DNA of 64,000 bases from Selaginella tamariscina. Lineage: Eukaryota > Streptophyta > Lycopodiopsida > Selaginellales > Selaginellaceae. The translations under genes were made by a program, and so were the position numbers. The DNA lies in contig PUQB01000287.1 in the NCBI GenBank assembly GCA_003024785.1, forward strand, positions 186,001 to 250,000, written 5' to 3'. How positions within the stretch are numbered: the stretch's first letter is position 1; every line of letters begins with the position of its first letter. The notes below the pieces were generated by a model. That model was not told where the DNA came from. It saw nothing but the letters and a program-made list of their open reading frames with translations, and did no database searches. Positions 49,275 through 61,086 of this stretch are shown piece after piece.

Positions 49275-49476
49275 TGAAAGAGCAGATATATTAATGAAAA
49301 TCTGATATATTAGTTTACAAAAAACCCTGCTTATATACAGGAGTCTCCTGCCACGTGGCACACATGCGACACGTGGCGCTGACACATGGGGCCAGATCAC
49401 CACCCATGTGTCACTACGCATGTGCGTATATACACATGCGTATATACGTACGTTACCTAATATACAGTATCTTACA
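49275..49476 (-). repeat. 5' LTR of gypsy element 2
   Basis: It matches 44550-44755 with few differences. On the minus strand it is followed by T then TGGTGGAGAAGTTGGG, which starts with the TGG expected of a primer-binding site. It is not of the initiator-Met type, and I cannot assign the tRNA. Confidence 0.9.
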
Positions 49477-49480
49477 GATC

Positions 49481-50433
49481 AAGATAAAGTTATGAATTTC
49501 TTAAATAAATAAATAAATAAATAAACAAAAGAGATTGAGTGCATTACCACTCATTTAAATATAATGAAATTTATATGATATATAATAAATATTTTAAAAA
49601 TTTAAAATTCGCAAAAGATTTTGCATGCAGAATGTTAGCGACCATTTATAACATCATAATAAAATAATTATTTATATATAAAGTTCATGCTAATAAGAAT
49701 GAATTATTAAAAATTTTAATTAAATATATAGTTTTATAAAATTTATAAACACACCATATTTTATTAAATATTTAATGAAATATATGGGAATAACCAATTA
49801 TAATGATTTACAATTATAACTTACGCGAAACAAATTAAGTTAAAACATAAAATAGAAACTTATCTAAAAAAATTTATTATTATTCTTGAAATCTTAATAA
49901 TAATAACAAATATATATATAAATGTTTTAGAGTCATATACAATGTCATACTTTGTCTTAAATAATTCTAGTATGTATATAATATATATACTTTTTAGAGT
50001 CATATAGAGTGTGTTAATTTTTTTTTAATAATAATTATAATGCTTATATGTATCACATAAAAATTATTTAAAACTTTTAAGGTATCCATTAATAAACAAT
50101 AAATATTATTTTTATATAATGTTTTAAGTCAAGCCATAGGTCTCCATATTTTTTACAAATCGGTAAGAAAAATCTAGCATAATTTTTAATAATTCATAAA
50201 ATTTTACTTAATTTAAAACAAAACATTCAAATTTTATGCGTTAAACGAAAGAAATCGATTTAATTATTTTAGTTTTACACATAATATTATATTGTATATT
50301 CTACTTATTATGATCTTTATTTATCTATTTTGAATTGTAAAAGAATTTAATAAACTGAAAGAAAAAAAACATTATCACTTATTTGTCAAGTTTACATTAA
50401 ACATAAAAAGACAATTTATATATATAAAAAATA
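49481..50433. other. AT-rich DNA, ~1-kb repeat units
   Basis: Continuation of the AT-rich tandem repeat between the two insertions. No gene is seen. Confidence 0.55.
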
Positions 50434-51376
50434 AGGGAAATGTTATAATGGACATGATGATTTCAAAAATGACCTAACATGTTAGCAACTATCAGTCATG
50501 TGATGGATTTTTGCCACACAGTTTTTACCAGGTAGGTTTCACACCATGCGCTTAACTTGTACAAGCAGAGGTAAACCAAGGGCAAGGATGGAACCGAAAG
50601 CTGGCGATAATGGACCCTACTGGTGTTGAAATCATACCTTGCACGAAGTACCAGCATATTGCCACCAGGCATTCCATGCGCACATGACATTCTCCAATGG
50701 CGTAGAAGGGTGAGTCCATTCCGATGGAAGCTTTCCATAACCAATGGCAGCTTGTCAACGATGGGTGCAGCAAAACCAACGAGGTCGGCATTCTAGAACT
50801 GCGCTACATCGAGCGACCACGAGGATGGCCATCACCATCGCTCCACCTTGCGAGACCCCTTGGGTTTGAGCACACAGAACAAAGGTCTAGTGGTCACAAG
50901 CCCAGGCTCACGTCAGCGTGGAGGACAACCATGGCCAAGGAAGTGCGGCACTTGCACCACAAGCAATGGTATAGCCATGCATACATTGGTACAGCTTGGA
51001 TGGCAACCGCCATCCCATTTGCTGTCCTAGGTGCCATCCCAACTTGCAGCAAGCACCGCTGCCCAAAAGTTCTAGCACTACATGAGTGTAGACAATGGTT
51101 GTGCAAAGGGTGCAATCAATATGGCCACAACCGGCAAACTTGCCCCAACTGGCAACAATGAATAGACTTATTTGAGCTAGCTGTGATGTTGTGAGAGAGC
51201 TCATTCTAATTGTGTACAGTGCGCTTTTCCCCCTCTCTATGTTGCTTGTCCCCATGGTGATAATGATTCTTTATTTATATACATCAAGAGAGATGTACTC
51301 ACTGCGTGGCAAAAATCCATTACACGACTACAATTGCTGATATGTTAAGTCATTTTAATCATTATAACATTTCCCT
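50434..51376 (+). mobile_element. MULE-like element with long terminal inverted repeats
   Basis: The ends AGGGAAATGTTATAATG... (50434) and its reverse complement (51376) extend into inverted repeats of about 80-95 bp, sharing TGATGGATTTTTGCCAC-type and AATGAC(C/T)TAACAT phrases (left arm to about 50525, right arm from about 51298). The interior is GC-rich, in sharp contrast with the flanks. Long inverted repeats plus an internal transposase-type zinc knuckle point to the Mutator-like superfamily. I could not find a clear 9-bp target duplication. Confidence 0.75.
50724..51161 (+). pseudogene. C-terminal part of a MULE-type transposase
   Basis: The 145-codon frame ends with CKGCNQYGHNRQTCPNWQQ. 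The spacing C-x2-C-x4-H-x4-C is a zinc knuckle, and the GHN-R-TC wording is characteristic of the C-terminus of plant Mutator-like transposases. The upstream half (ELRYIERPRGWPSPSLHLARP) has no recognisable DDE or SWIM motif, and the element is too short for a full transposase. It is therefore a non-autonomous derivative. Confidence 0.6.
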
Positions 51377-54300
51377 AAAATTGATATAGAAAGATAATTT
51401 CCTTTATAAAGAATAATATATTATTAAAGTATTAAAATATTCTAAACTTTTAGAAAGTTTTTATTTAGAAAATGTTAATTAAAAAAATTATTTTAAATTT
51501 TTAATCAAACTTTTAATTATAAAAGAAAATAAGACTTTAAATTTAAATAAAAGTTGAAATTTAATGTAAAACACTAAAGAATAAAAATGTAAATTTCTTA
51601 AATAAATATAAAACAAAGATTAAATAAATTTCATTCATTGCACTTTAAATATTCACAATATATAATAATAAATCTCAAAAGAATTTACAATTTACACATG
51701 GATTATTACATTTTAATTGAAATTAAATATGTCTTAATTATGAAATACATCATATTTTTATTAACATTTTGAAAAAAATATATGAAAATAATCAAACTAT
51801 AATGATTTTATAATTATAATTATAGATTTAAACATTAACTTAAACTTAAAAGTAAATTATTGTCTTTTCTTCTATATTAATTAAATCATAATAAAAATAA
51901 AAATATTGATCATTTTATATTCGACAATAAATATAAAGTTTTATATTATTTTATGACCTTGTTTTTAATTATTCATGTTAAAAAATGTCAAAATTTGAAA
52001 TATATATATATATATATATACAATCGATAAAACTTTAAAAGTTTGTATATAATATTTTGTTATTTTATTATGGTTTCAAGAAAAAAGAATTTTATTTGTA
52101 TTATTTAAAGTTTTTGGTTCTAAATTAAATAATAAGTAATATAAGTCATGATAATGTTAATGTGAAAGATTTTCTTCAAGAGCTTCGACAGGTTTTTATA
52201 TTGATAAGAACAAATATACATACAACACAGTACCATAAGTAAAATTTCTTTTATTGCTTTTGAAATCATAATAATAATAATAATGAATGTTAAAGTCTTA
52301 TATTATAATAATTTTTTCTTTAAAATAATTATGTTATATATAAATATTTTATATTAAACAAATAATACATAAGCACCACAAGTTACATAATGTATAAAAT
52401 GTACTAATTTAAAAACAAAAATAATAATGTTTATATTTTACATAAGACAATTTTTAATTTTTGATGTGTTGAGTTAGTTGAAACTAAATATTAAAATTTT
52501 TTGTAACATTTTTTATATTTTCTTGACCTTGTTTAACCTAAACTTTAAATTTTATTTGTTAAATAGGGAGATTGAGTTAATTTCACACTTTTTTAAATAC
52601 AGAAACATTATTTATTTGAATTTAAAAGTTATATTTACTTTATTATAATCTTTTATTTATTTATTTTTCTAAATATAATATTAATAATTGATTCCAAATA
52701 ATATTAGACATATTTCATTCATAAAGAGAAAATACATTATTAAATGATGGACATAAAGAGCCATAAAGAAAGAATATATTATTAAACTATTAAAATATTT
52801 AAACTTTTTATCAAAATTTAGTTAAAGTATTAAGTATAAGTTCAAAAATAATTTAAATCCAAGTAAAAAAGTTGATTATAATGTAAAACATAAAGAATAT
52901 TTCCTAAATGTAATATAAATGAAAATAGATTACACTTCAAATATAATAAAAAGTCATAAGGTATATAATAAAAATATCAAAATTCTACAATTGGCAATAA
53001 TTATAAATGGATTATTAAATTTTGAAATCATAATTTTTTTTTAATAAATTATATGAAATACACTATACTTTTAATAAGAAATTTATAAAATATATAGAAG
53101 AACCAAACTTTGGTGATTTACAATTATAAATTGAAGGAAATTTTAAAACATTTCAAGAGTGATGAGTAATAATTTATATAAACCTTTCTGTGAAGTTATA
53201 AATATATATAAAGAAAACCTAATTCCAAATTCAATATGAAGATTAAGTTGCTCAAGATTCTTCTTTGAAAAATGAAATAATTATTATTTGAATTTAAATA
53301 ATATGTAATATTGATAGTTATATTTAGTTTTAAACTTAGAGCTTTAAAAATTTACTATTATATTTTTAAACTTATACAATGTCTTCATATTTTAATAAAC
53401 TAATACACTATATTATAAATCAGTTATTTTAAATAAATTTTCAATAAGAAAATGAATATTCATAATAGTTAACTTAATGCATAATTCCATTTACTATATT
53501 TAGTTTAATAGAGTATGAGAAGATTAATAGTAATAATTGATTTAAGTTTGCTTTTTGTTTAATGCATTATAGATTGCTTAATTTATTTTAATCTATCTAA
53601 ACATGTAATTAACATAAAGTAATTATTAACGTAAATAATCTATATGTTAATATGTGATTGTGTATAACAACCATGCATCATTTTCTACTATTTTTTCTTA
53701 AACTGTATTAAATATACAATTGTTTAAAGAGTAGGACACCGGTTATTTTTACTACGTACGTGTGCGTGTGGGTGTATGGACAAACGTGTATGAATGTGTG
53801 TGGATGTATGACTTAGTTTATATATAAAATTATAATGAGTTAAAAGTGTCAGGGAGTCGGTTTGATTAGGTTAACATTAATTAATACTTAATAAGTAATT
53901 AATTTTTTGTTTTTATATTATAATTGGTTAATTATGAATTAAAGATAAACTTAACTAAAATTTAAAAATGCCTCCATATATTAACATAGTTAAGTTATAA
54001 AATTTAATCAAGTTTGGCTTATCTTCACATAATTATAGTTAAGATAAAGATAACTTTATTTTATTTAACAGAATTAATTAATAATTAACATAACTGGCTT
54101 CCCTATGAAAAATATAAGTTATTTTGTTCTTTTTTTTTTCAACCTATGGATTTACTTAGTATAGTTATTGAATTATTTAAATTAATTATGTATAATTTAA
54201 TTTTTATATTAATACATTGTTGCATTATTATTTTTATAATATTGTATAAATTAATTGTTTGATGTTGATGTGTAATATTATATTATAGATATATAAATGT

Positions 54301-54683
54301 AATATTGAGTTGTATATATGTTAAAATTGATAAATCTTAAAATGCCAGTTGATAAACTGTTATATATTAATATAGATATATTTTAAAATTTATTAAAAAT
54401 ATACTGGTATATATTTAATATTTAGTGATTAGGTGTTTGCATACATCTATACTTGTGTATAAAGTTAAGATTAAGTTCAGATCACATTTAAGTCTCCAAC
54501 CAAACCTTGTAATGTAAATAGAATCAAAAGTTAATTTAATATATGTAAATACACTTGCAATTTATATGTTAGCAGGATATTTCAGTATACAATATACGTG
54601 TACATGTGTATCTCCATGTATTATATACGTATATATAGGGGTGTAAAAACAATCAATGAACGTAATTTGGTTTATATTTAGCT

Positions 54684-54726
<43 letters not shown>

Positions 54727-55254
54727 ATATATTATTGATTAATTAAGACAGTAATTTTATAATTTGTAATTTCTTAAATTTGGGATGATTAAATTAAACT
54801 ACATTAATTAATATCATTATATCGTTTAACTCATGATCATAGGACCGTAATTGATTTGCTGTTTAAACCATAAGATTTGTAATTCTAAAATATTATTTAT
54901 AAACATTAAGAAAAGTATTATCTAGAAAAAATTGATTTATTTAAATATAAAATATTTCACTCATTTCGCTCCTAATTATTAAATATTAAGTAAAACTATA
55001 AAACTTCATTTAATACGAAACTACTAATGGTATCAAATACTTTATATTATATAATAAAGTTTATTATATACGGCACTATTTGAAACCCACCTCTTTATTT
55101 ATATATTTTAAATATTAAATAAAAAAGGACCTTTAGGATTTATTATAAATAAACTTTTTTAAATACATGTTTTGACTTGGTTTTATTAGTTAATTAAGTA
55201 AAATTAATTAATTAATACAAAAGGCTGTCGCTTAACAAGCCAGAGACTATACAA
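51377..55254. other. Long AT-rich, gene-free region
   Basis: About 3.9 kb of very AT-rich DNA. The first part belongs to the ~1-kb repeat. A (TA)n run lies at 54685-54735. No coding frame above background. Confidence 0.6.
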
Positions 55255-55990
55255 GGTTTTGCACGGAAAACAGTACTTGTGCGAGTGAATATGGTTCCTG
55301 GCTATTTTATATGGTCCCAATATAGTTACATATTTTTCTTCATATTACACACTAAATATGTGTATGTATATAAACATTTTATTTGCTATTTCAGAAAATG
55401 CAAAAGATCGAGTTTCCTTTCAATGTATCCATTGCAGATTAAACAGATCTCGTGTAGTCTGAAGTACACGGATTTTGAAGGTAATAATATGTACTGTTAA
55501 AAACTTCTTAATTTGTATGTTTAAATGGTTAAAATGTTGTTATACTACGTTCTAGTCATGTGATTTTATTGTAATGTTCTTATTTGTATATAATATATTA
55601 CAGATGGAGGGATAATGGAGGCTTCCCAGCTCTTACTGCGTATGCCTCTGACAGGCTGAAAGAACTGCTGCAGTAAGGTTTGTGTGTATTCCAATCTATA
55701 TCTATATCTCTATATATATATATATACATATTATTAATATTTATATATATATATTGGTATATATCGATTTCTGTACACGTATATCTAAAACACCCACACA
55801 CACACAGGTACCATGTGTGTGGCACTGATATGTACTTATACACGCAACGCGCACACACATTTTATGTATGTTAACACAGGTGGTGTTGCCATTACCAACA
55901 TATGAGAAATACGTAGTACCAATGAAGGATCTCAGGCCAATACTGACGTGGTCGGAAACACAAGTGTACAGACAAAATGTGTTTACATAA
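55255..55990 (+). pseudogene. Agenet relic, copy B
   Basis: Upstream wording TTTTGCACGGA...GCGAGTGAATA is shared with copy C. Exon 1 remnant MQKIEFPFNV starts at 55398; exon 2 remnant SLKYTDFEG ends near 55480. Exon 3 remnant begins at 55603 and exon 5 remnant (VVLPLPTYEKYVVPMKDLRP) at 55880. The Gly-Phe-Arg-Gly-Ala-Trp core of the first Agenet unit is gone and no counterpart of exon 4 (YPDDPH) is visible. Not functional. Confidence 0.75.
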
Positions 55991-58720
55991 GTGTTATTAA
56001 TTTTTTTATTACGATTGTTCATAGTCCCAAATGAGTTCGTAAGTCCTAGATGAAACGACTATATAAAGCATATTAAACGTTTGAGATCATAAATATCTTA
56101 AAAAATAGGCTGGGATCCTTGCAAATCTAACTAGATCGTTACCATACCGATACCCAATTGGGTGGTGAAGATAATCTCTACTAGTACCCATACCTAACCG
56201 AGCAGTCGCTGATTTATATTGTACCATACCCAACAACAAACCATATTACTTTAACCTTTACCATTATCTATTTAACAAAAATGATAAAATAATCACTTTC
56301 AATAAATTCTTGCTTAATCAATTTTATTAATCTAATCTTTACCCTTATCTATTTAACAAAAGAAATCACTTCAATAAATCCTTGTTTGGGCGGACAAACA
56401 GGATGTCATTCAACTTGAATGCGTTCCACTTCTTTATAAAGGTATTTGTAGTGTAAGAAAAATTACATTCACACGTTGAGTTAAATACAGGAATGTATAA
56501 ATATGACATGGGCAACAAAGTCACGATTGGAATTGCATCGTCTTCTTTTGTCACACATTAATATCACTATGCTTTACTTTTCTATTTTAAATAGGTTTAA
56601 TTTTTAGGAAGTTGCCAATTCAGCATCAACTTTTGTATTTAAGGACATATTAACTTCATCTAAATCATTTTATTCATTTAATAAATAAAGAGGTGATATC
56701 TTTGCTCTCTTTGTAAAACATGGTGATATCATTGTGATAGTTATTCCTCTCATAACCAATCATAATCATTAATGTATTCAACATCTTCTTTGGATATGGT
56801 TATAACATATTTAAATGTTTCTAATTGCCTCCTTGGTCGAGGGTCAAACAAAATTATAACATAATCAATACATTCAACTATTAAGTGGAGGGTCAAACAA
56901 AGCTATAACATAGTCAATAGTGTTCAACTCTCACTTAATAGTTTAATAATAGTTAATTGTCACTTGATTGTTTGGAGTTATAAAAAATTTATCAAAGTTC
57001 TTTTTTAATACCATTGTGATTGGTTTGAATTCAGAACTTTTACTTATAAGGTAATTATACAAATGGCAATTTTTTTAACAATAAAATGAGCCATATGCAC
57101 TCCTTAACAACTTGAGTAGTTGTCACATACTCTACTTTTGTGCTTAACAAAGTCATAATGGTTGTAGCATTGGCTACTCTTATGCTTCACGGGTTAAATG
57201 CATAAATAATATCTTAATGTTGTAATTGTACTAAATAATGCTCCACGATGTTAAAACACTCAAAAGTAACGATGTACAAAATAGACTCATTGAATTTCTC
57301 TAACTTCAAAGATGTTTATTGAAATAAATATAAAACTGAACTAACATATCTAATAGCACTTTATCTATCTTTTCTGTGTACACCAACTTGTTACACGTGC
57401 TCAAAATATTTGTAACTTCATCAAACATCTCAAATACATTCTTGAGTAACATTAATATAAGTTCCACTTTGTTACATTCTCTTACTTAAGCATTTTAGAG
57501 AGCCTACTTGAAATATGTAATAGATACTTATAAGTATTGATTAACTTAAATAATTCAAGGGCAATGTTTATGCATTAACTAATGCTTGTACTCATTGATT
57601 AGCTCAATAACTCAAGAGCAATGTTTATAGATATGTAAAAGTTTTAAGCATTTCCCATTCTTTATTTTTGTAGTTTGTTTAAGACTATGGTTAATATTGT
57701 GGCAATCTTATGATAGCATAAGGTATCCATGGTTTATTGAGTATGTTTCATTTTCAACTAACACGTTATAATATATATGTAAAGACTCTTTATGAAGACC
57801 TTAATTTAAAGGGTGCATGCATAAAATTCAAGTGTTTAATGATCATTGCTTGATTGGATCTATTCAAAGGTTAATTGTGAAACTATTATGACCTTCAACT
57901 TCATCTTAAATTTTTGGCATTTGGTTATGCTTGACTTATTACAAAAGGAAATATTTACATCCACTTCTTTATAATGAAACACTAACTCAAAAATGGATTA
58001 AGATTGCCTTTTGAAACCTAGAATTACTCACAATTTAAAACAGCCTTATATCATTGCAATACATGAATGTAATGGCTTTTTTTAATTTTGTTCTTACTCC
58101 AACTTTAGTCGGTTGCTTTACAAAGAATGTCCACATTAATCCTAATTGACCATGGCCATCGTTGGAAATGCACTTGTGCTTGGACGTGCCATGTGCCTTG
58201 TTGTATGTGCTTCAATGTCATTGTCATGCACATGGGTAAACTTCTGCCAACATTCAGCCTTGTTAGACTTTTCTTTTTAACTAGCAGGAACTGTGGACTT
58301 CCATCATTGGTGGTACTTGGCCTCCTCCTTTTAACTCTGAAGGATGCTCTAGCATTTCCTTAGTCCTTACTAAGGAACTATATCTAATGGGATCCGGCTA
58401 CAATCGAACGACGAGGATGTGTGCGAGGTGGGGAAGGTTGTAAACAAGGACATATTACGCAGAGAGCTCACGGGCATGTTGTTTTATTTACAAAGGAAGC
58501 CAGAGGCGAGGAGAGAAATAAGAAGGTGATATCTTGCCAGGGCAACACCCAATTATTAGTATATTAAATTACTCTAATTGGCTCCATCTGTCCCATATAT
58601 ATTAGTTCCCGGTCTAGCCCATATTATATCACCGCTTGACCCTACCCGTACCCGAGGGCAAATTTTACCTGTACTCTACCCATGCGTCTGGTACGAGTGG
58701 ACACGGGTATAGATACCCAT
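55991..58720. other. Region without a recognised gene, local duplications
   Basis: AT-rich, with two short duplications: GAGGGTCAAACAAA...ATAACATA-TCAAT at about 56837 and 56887, and GATTA(A/G)CT(T/C)AA(T)AA...TCAAG(G/A)GCAATGTTTAT at about 57540 and 57600. The GC-richer end (58090-58730) has a 78-codon frame with no domain. Phrases such as GATACCCAATTGGG (56150) and GGTATAGATACCCATTTG (58705) suggest a decayed repeat element between them. I cannot name it. Confidence 0.4.
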
Positions 58721-58917
58721 TTGCTGGGGATATATGCATAATGTTTGTTCAGCTTGTGTGTGTGTGTGCGTGAGTGTCTTCCTTATATTATACAAAACAA
58801 ACAAGCATGCCTTGTACATATACATATGTACTTTCTTTCTCTATATAAACACACACGTAAATATACTTGTACATATATCTTATCTTTATAAACATGTATA
58901 TATGCGTGCGTGTGCAG

Positions 58918-59082
58918 GTTGTGTCACCTGGGGGGAAGGCGGGGAATAAGGAATACGTGGCTGCATTGAACAAGCTGAGGCTGGCAGTAATTAGTATGGG
59001 GAGACCGCCAGCAAACACTCCTGCTAAGCTTGTTTATAAACATGCTAAATCAAGTTGTGGAGATAAACATTGTCCAGAGTAG
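58918..59082 (+). pseudogene. Agenet relic, copy D (last exon only)
   Basis: After a TGTGCAG acceptor the frame reads VVSPGGKAGNKEYVAALNKL, then RPPANTPAKLVYKHAKSS and DKHCPE stop. It aligns with exon 5 of copy A (GGEYVAPVKKLRPA; NTPAKLVYN; NPCPE), with an internal deletion removing the TWSDEHGWRL part. No upstream exons are visible. Confidence 0.7.
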
Positions 59083-59560
59083 ATAATCTGCTTATATTGC
59101 TGTTAATATAATCTTCTTTTAAGTGTGCGTGTGCATGTGTGTTGATATTCAGCCTTTATCATTAAGTGAGTTGATCACCCAATATATTTAAAAACATAAT
59201 CATATTCTTACAGAGATTTAAAATAGAAAATAATAATAATAATATAATTAGCAATTAACTTAATTATTATAATATAGTTATACTTATTTAAATTTATGAT
59301 AATTATTTTCATATATTAAATTTATATTTAATCATTAAATATTTTAAATTTTATATAAATATTTTCCTATATTAAATTTAACTTTATTTATATAAATCAA
59401 AAATAAATAGACAGAAAATAATAATTATAAAATACGAACACAAATTGATTGAAACTTTAAAATTTAGATAAAACTAAATAAAGATTAATTTATTAGATTT
59501 TTTTTTGTAAAAAAGTTAACTGTGATGATTTTATATAATTAATTAAATATGTACTTACAG
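59083..59560. other. AT-rich spacer
   Basis: Nothing recognisable; AT-rich with ATTATAATATAG phrases. Confidence 0.5.
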
Positions 59561-59774
59561 TGGGTAGGTTTGCACGGACACATCCTGGCGCGAGTGAATA
59601 GCTGGAGTGGGTAGGGCTTGGCTTCCCACAGACGCCACAGCAAAAAAACGAGGGTAATTTCTATATTCGCTCATACATAGATGCATATAGGCACACACAC
59701 CGCACGCATAGAATAGAGAATTTTTCCTCACTATATATGTGTTTAAATAAGTTCTATTTCTTTCTTCCCAGCAA

Positions 59775-61086
59775 ATGCAACACATTCGATTTCCTTACAA
59801 TGTGGGCGAAGAAGTAGAGGAAAAACATACAAGGAGGCTATCGTGGTGCCTGGTTCGTGCCGTTGTAAGTGTGTGCGTGTGTATGCGTATCTGTGTGTGT
59901 TATACGGTGGTACAGATTACACAGTAAGCGTTCGGAGTAACCAGACATTTTGCGACCTCAAATACAAGGACTTTGAAGGTCTTATAATGCTTATTATTAT
60001 TATATTATGTGTGTGTGTGTGTTAAGTGATGTGTATATATATTTTCAGATGAAGGGACGATGGAGCTTACACAGCTCTTGCCAGGTATGCCTTCTACAGG
60101 CTGGAGGAACTGAATGTCGGCCCAAGTAAGTTAATAATATATATAGCACGTGCGTCGGCGGCACACGCGCGGCACTCAGGCACACAACACAGTATGTGTG
60201 AGGAACAGCTGGATACATAACAATGTGTACATCAGACAAATGTAATGTGTCTGTGTGGTGGTGTTTGGATACACATAGATATGTGTAGGTTCGTATGTGT
60301 GTGTGTGTGTAAGTGTATACATACATACATACAGCATACACACACACACACACACACACGATGTCTGTGTGTTTTCATTGAGACATAACATTTCAGAAAA
60401 CATTTAATATTAATATATGTATGTCTGTCTCTGCACACATGTACATACAGACGCACACAACAGATTATATACTAATTGTATTTTGTATATATACACTTGC
60501 TACGAAAATGTAATAGGTATCCGGATGATCCACATGGCACTGTAGAGTGGTTTCAGATGGACCCTGGAAAGTTGGAGATGAAGCTGATTGGTTGAGCAAG
60601 GGAGCTTTTTGGACGGTCAAGATTCTGGAACTCCTTCACGGCGAGATGGCCAAGGTATTTCATATATATAGAGAGAGAGAGACACACAGTCGATATGTTT
60701 GCTATGGTGGGTGCATGAGTACTTAACACATGCATACATGTGTATGTATTGGCCATGTAGTACCCACAAGACACACTAGCTTATTTAAATCCGTGTGTAA
60801 TATGTGTTTATAGCATGTATTCGTGTGTGTGTGTTGCACATACGACTAGGTGTGTATGTTAGCACAGGTTGTGTTGCCATTCCCCATATGGAGAAGGTGG
60901 GGAATACGTGGCACCAATCAAGGATTTGAGGCCTACGATGACGTGGACAGAGGAGCATGGGTGGAGGCTGGCCCCAATGCACCTGCCAAGCTTATTAAGC
61001 CCTCTAACCACGTTCATGACCACTGCATTCAAGCTCTCAACAAATGGAAGGGGTGCTTTAGCGACTTGAATAAACCCTGCCCTTAA
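59775..61086 (+). pseudogene. Agenet gene, copy C (damaged or indel-affected)
   Basis: The five-exon plan of copy A is kept: ATG 59775 (MQHIRFPYNVGEEVEEK); exon 2 59912-59978 (CDLKYKDFEG); exon 3 60049-60125 (GTMELTQLLPGMPSTGW); exon 4 60517-60654 (YPDDPHG); exon 5 60868-61086 (PYGEGGEYVAPIKDLRP, EEHGWRL, FSDLNKPCP stop). Single-base shifts occur in exons 1, 3, 4 and 5, and exon 2 has an in-frame TAA. It is closer to a whole gene than copies B and D. Either a young pseudogene or a gene with several uncorrected indels. Confidence 0.75.

Larger units (their letters stand above)
44550..49476 (-). mobile_element. Ty3/gypsy LTR retrotransposon 2, near full-length
   Basis: A 4.93-kb element on the minus strand with similar LTRs (44550-44755 and 49275-49476), gag, protease, RT, RNase H and integrase in Ty3/gypsy order. 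It is flanked by GATC on both sides (44546-44549 and 49477-49480), consistent with a short target duplication. On the minus strand the polypurine tract AGAGGGGAGGATAG precedes the 3' LTR (near 44756-44770). The LTR pair differs by only a handful of changes, much less than in element 1, so the insertion is younger. Coding frames are broken by a few single-base-type shifts. Confidence 0.95.
43780..53160. repeat. Diverged ~1-kb AT-rich tandem repeat, with insertions
   Basis: The anchor ATATGGGAATAACCAAACTATAA-like phrase (first part ATATGGGAATAACCA) occurs near 43857, 49780, 51770 (variant) and 53095 (variant). Each is followed by CTACAATTATAA or GATTTACAATTATAA. A second anchor, AGAATATATTATTAAAG, occurs near 44363, 51410 and 52770. 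After removing the gypsy insert (about 4.93 kb) and the MULE-like insert (about 0.94 kb), successive anchors are about 1.0-1.35 kb apart. Units are diverged by many indels. Confidence 0.6.

Noticed and set aside
58127-58363. 78-codon cysteine-rich frame (CTCAWTCHVPCCMCFNVIV)
   Set aside because: Cysteine spacing matches no motif I know, the region is surrounded by decayed repeat-like DNA, and nothing supports splicing or a promoter.
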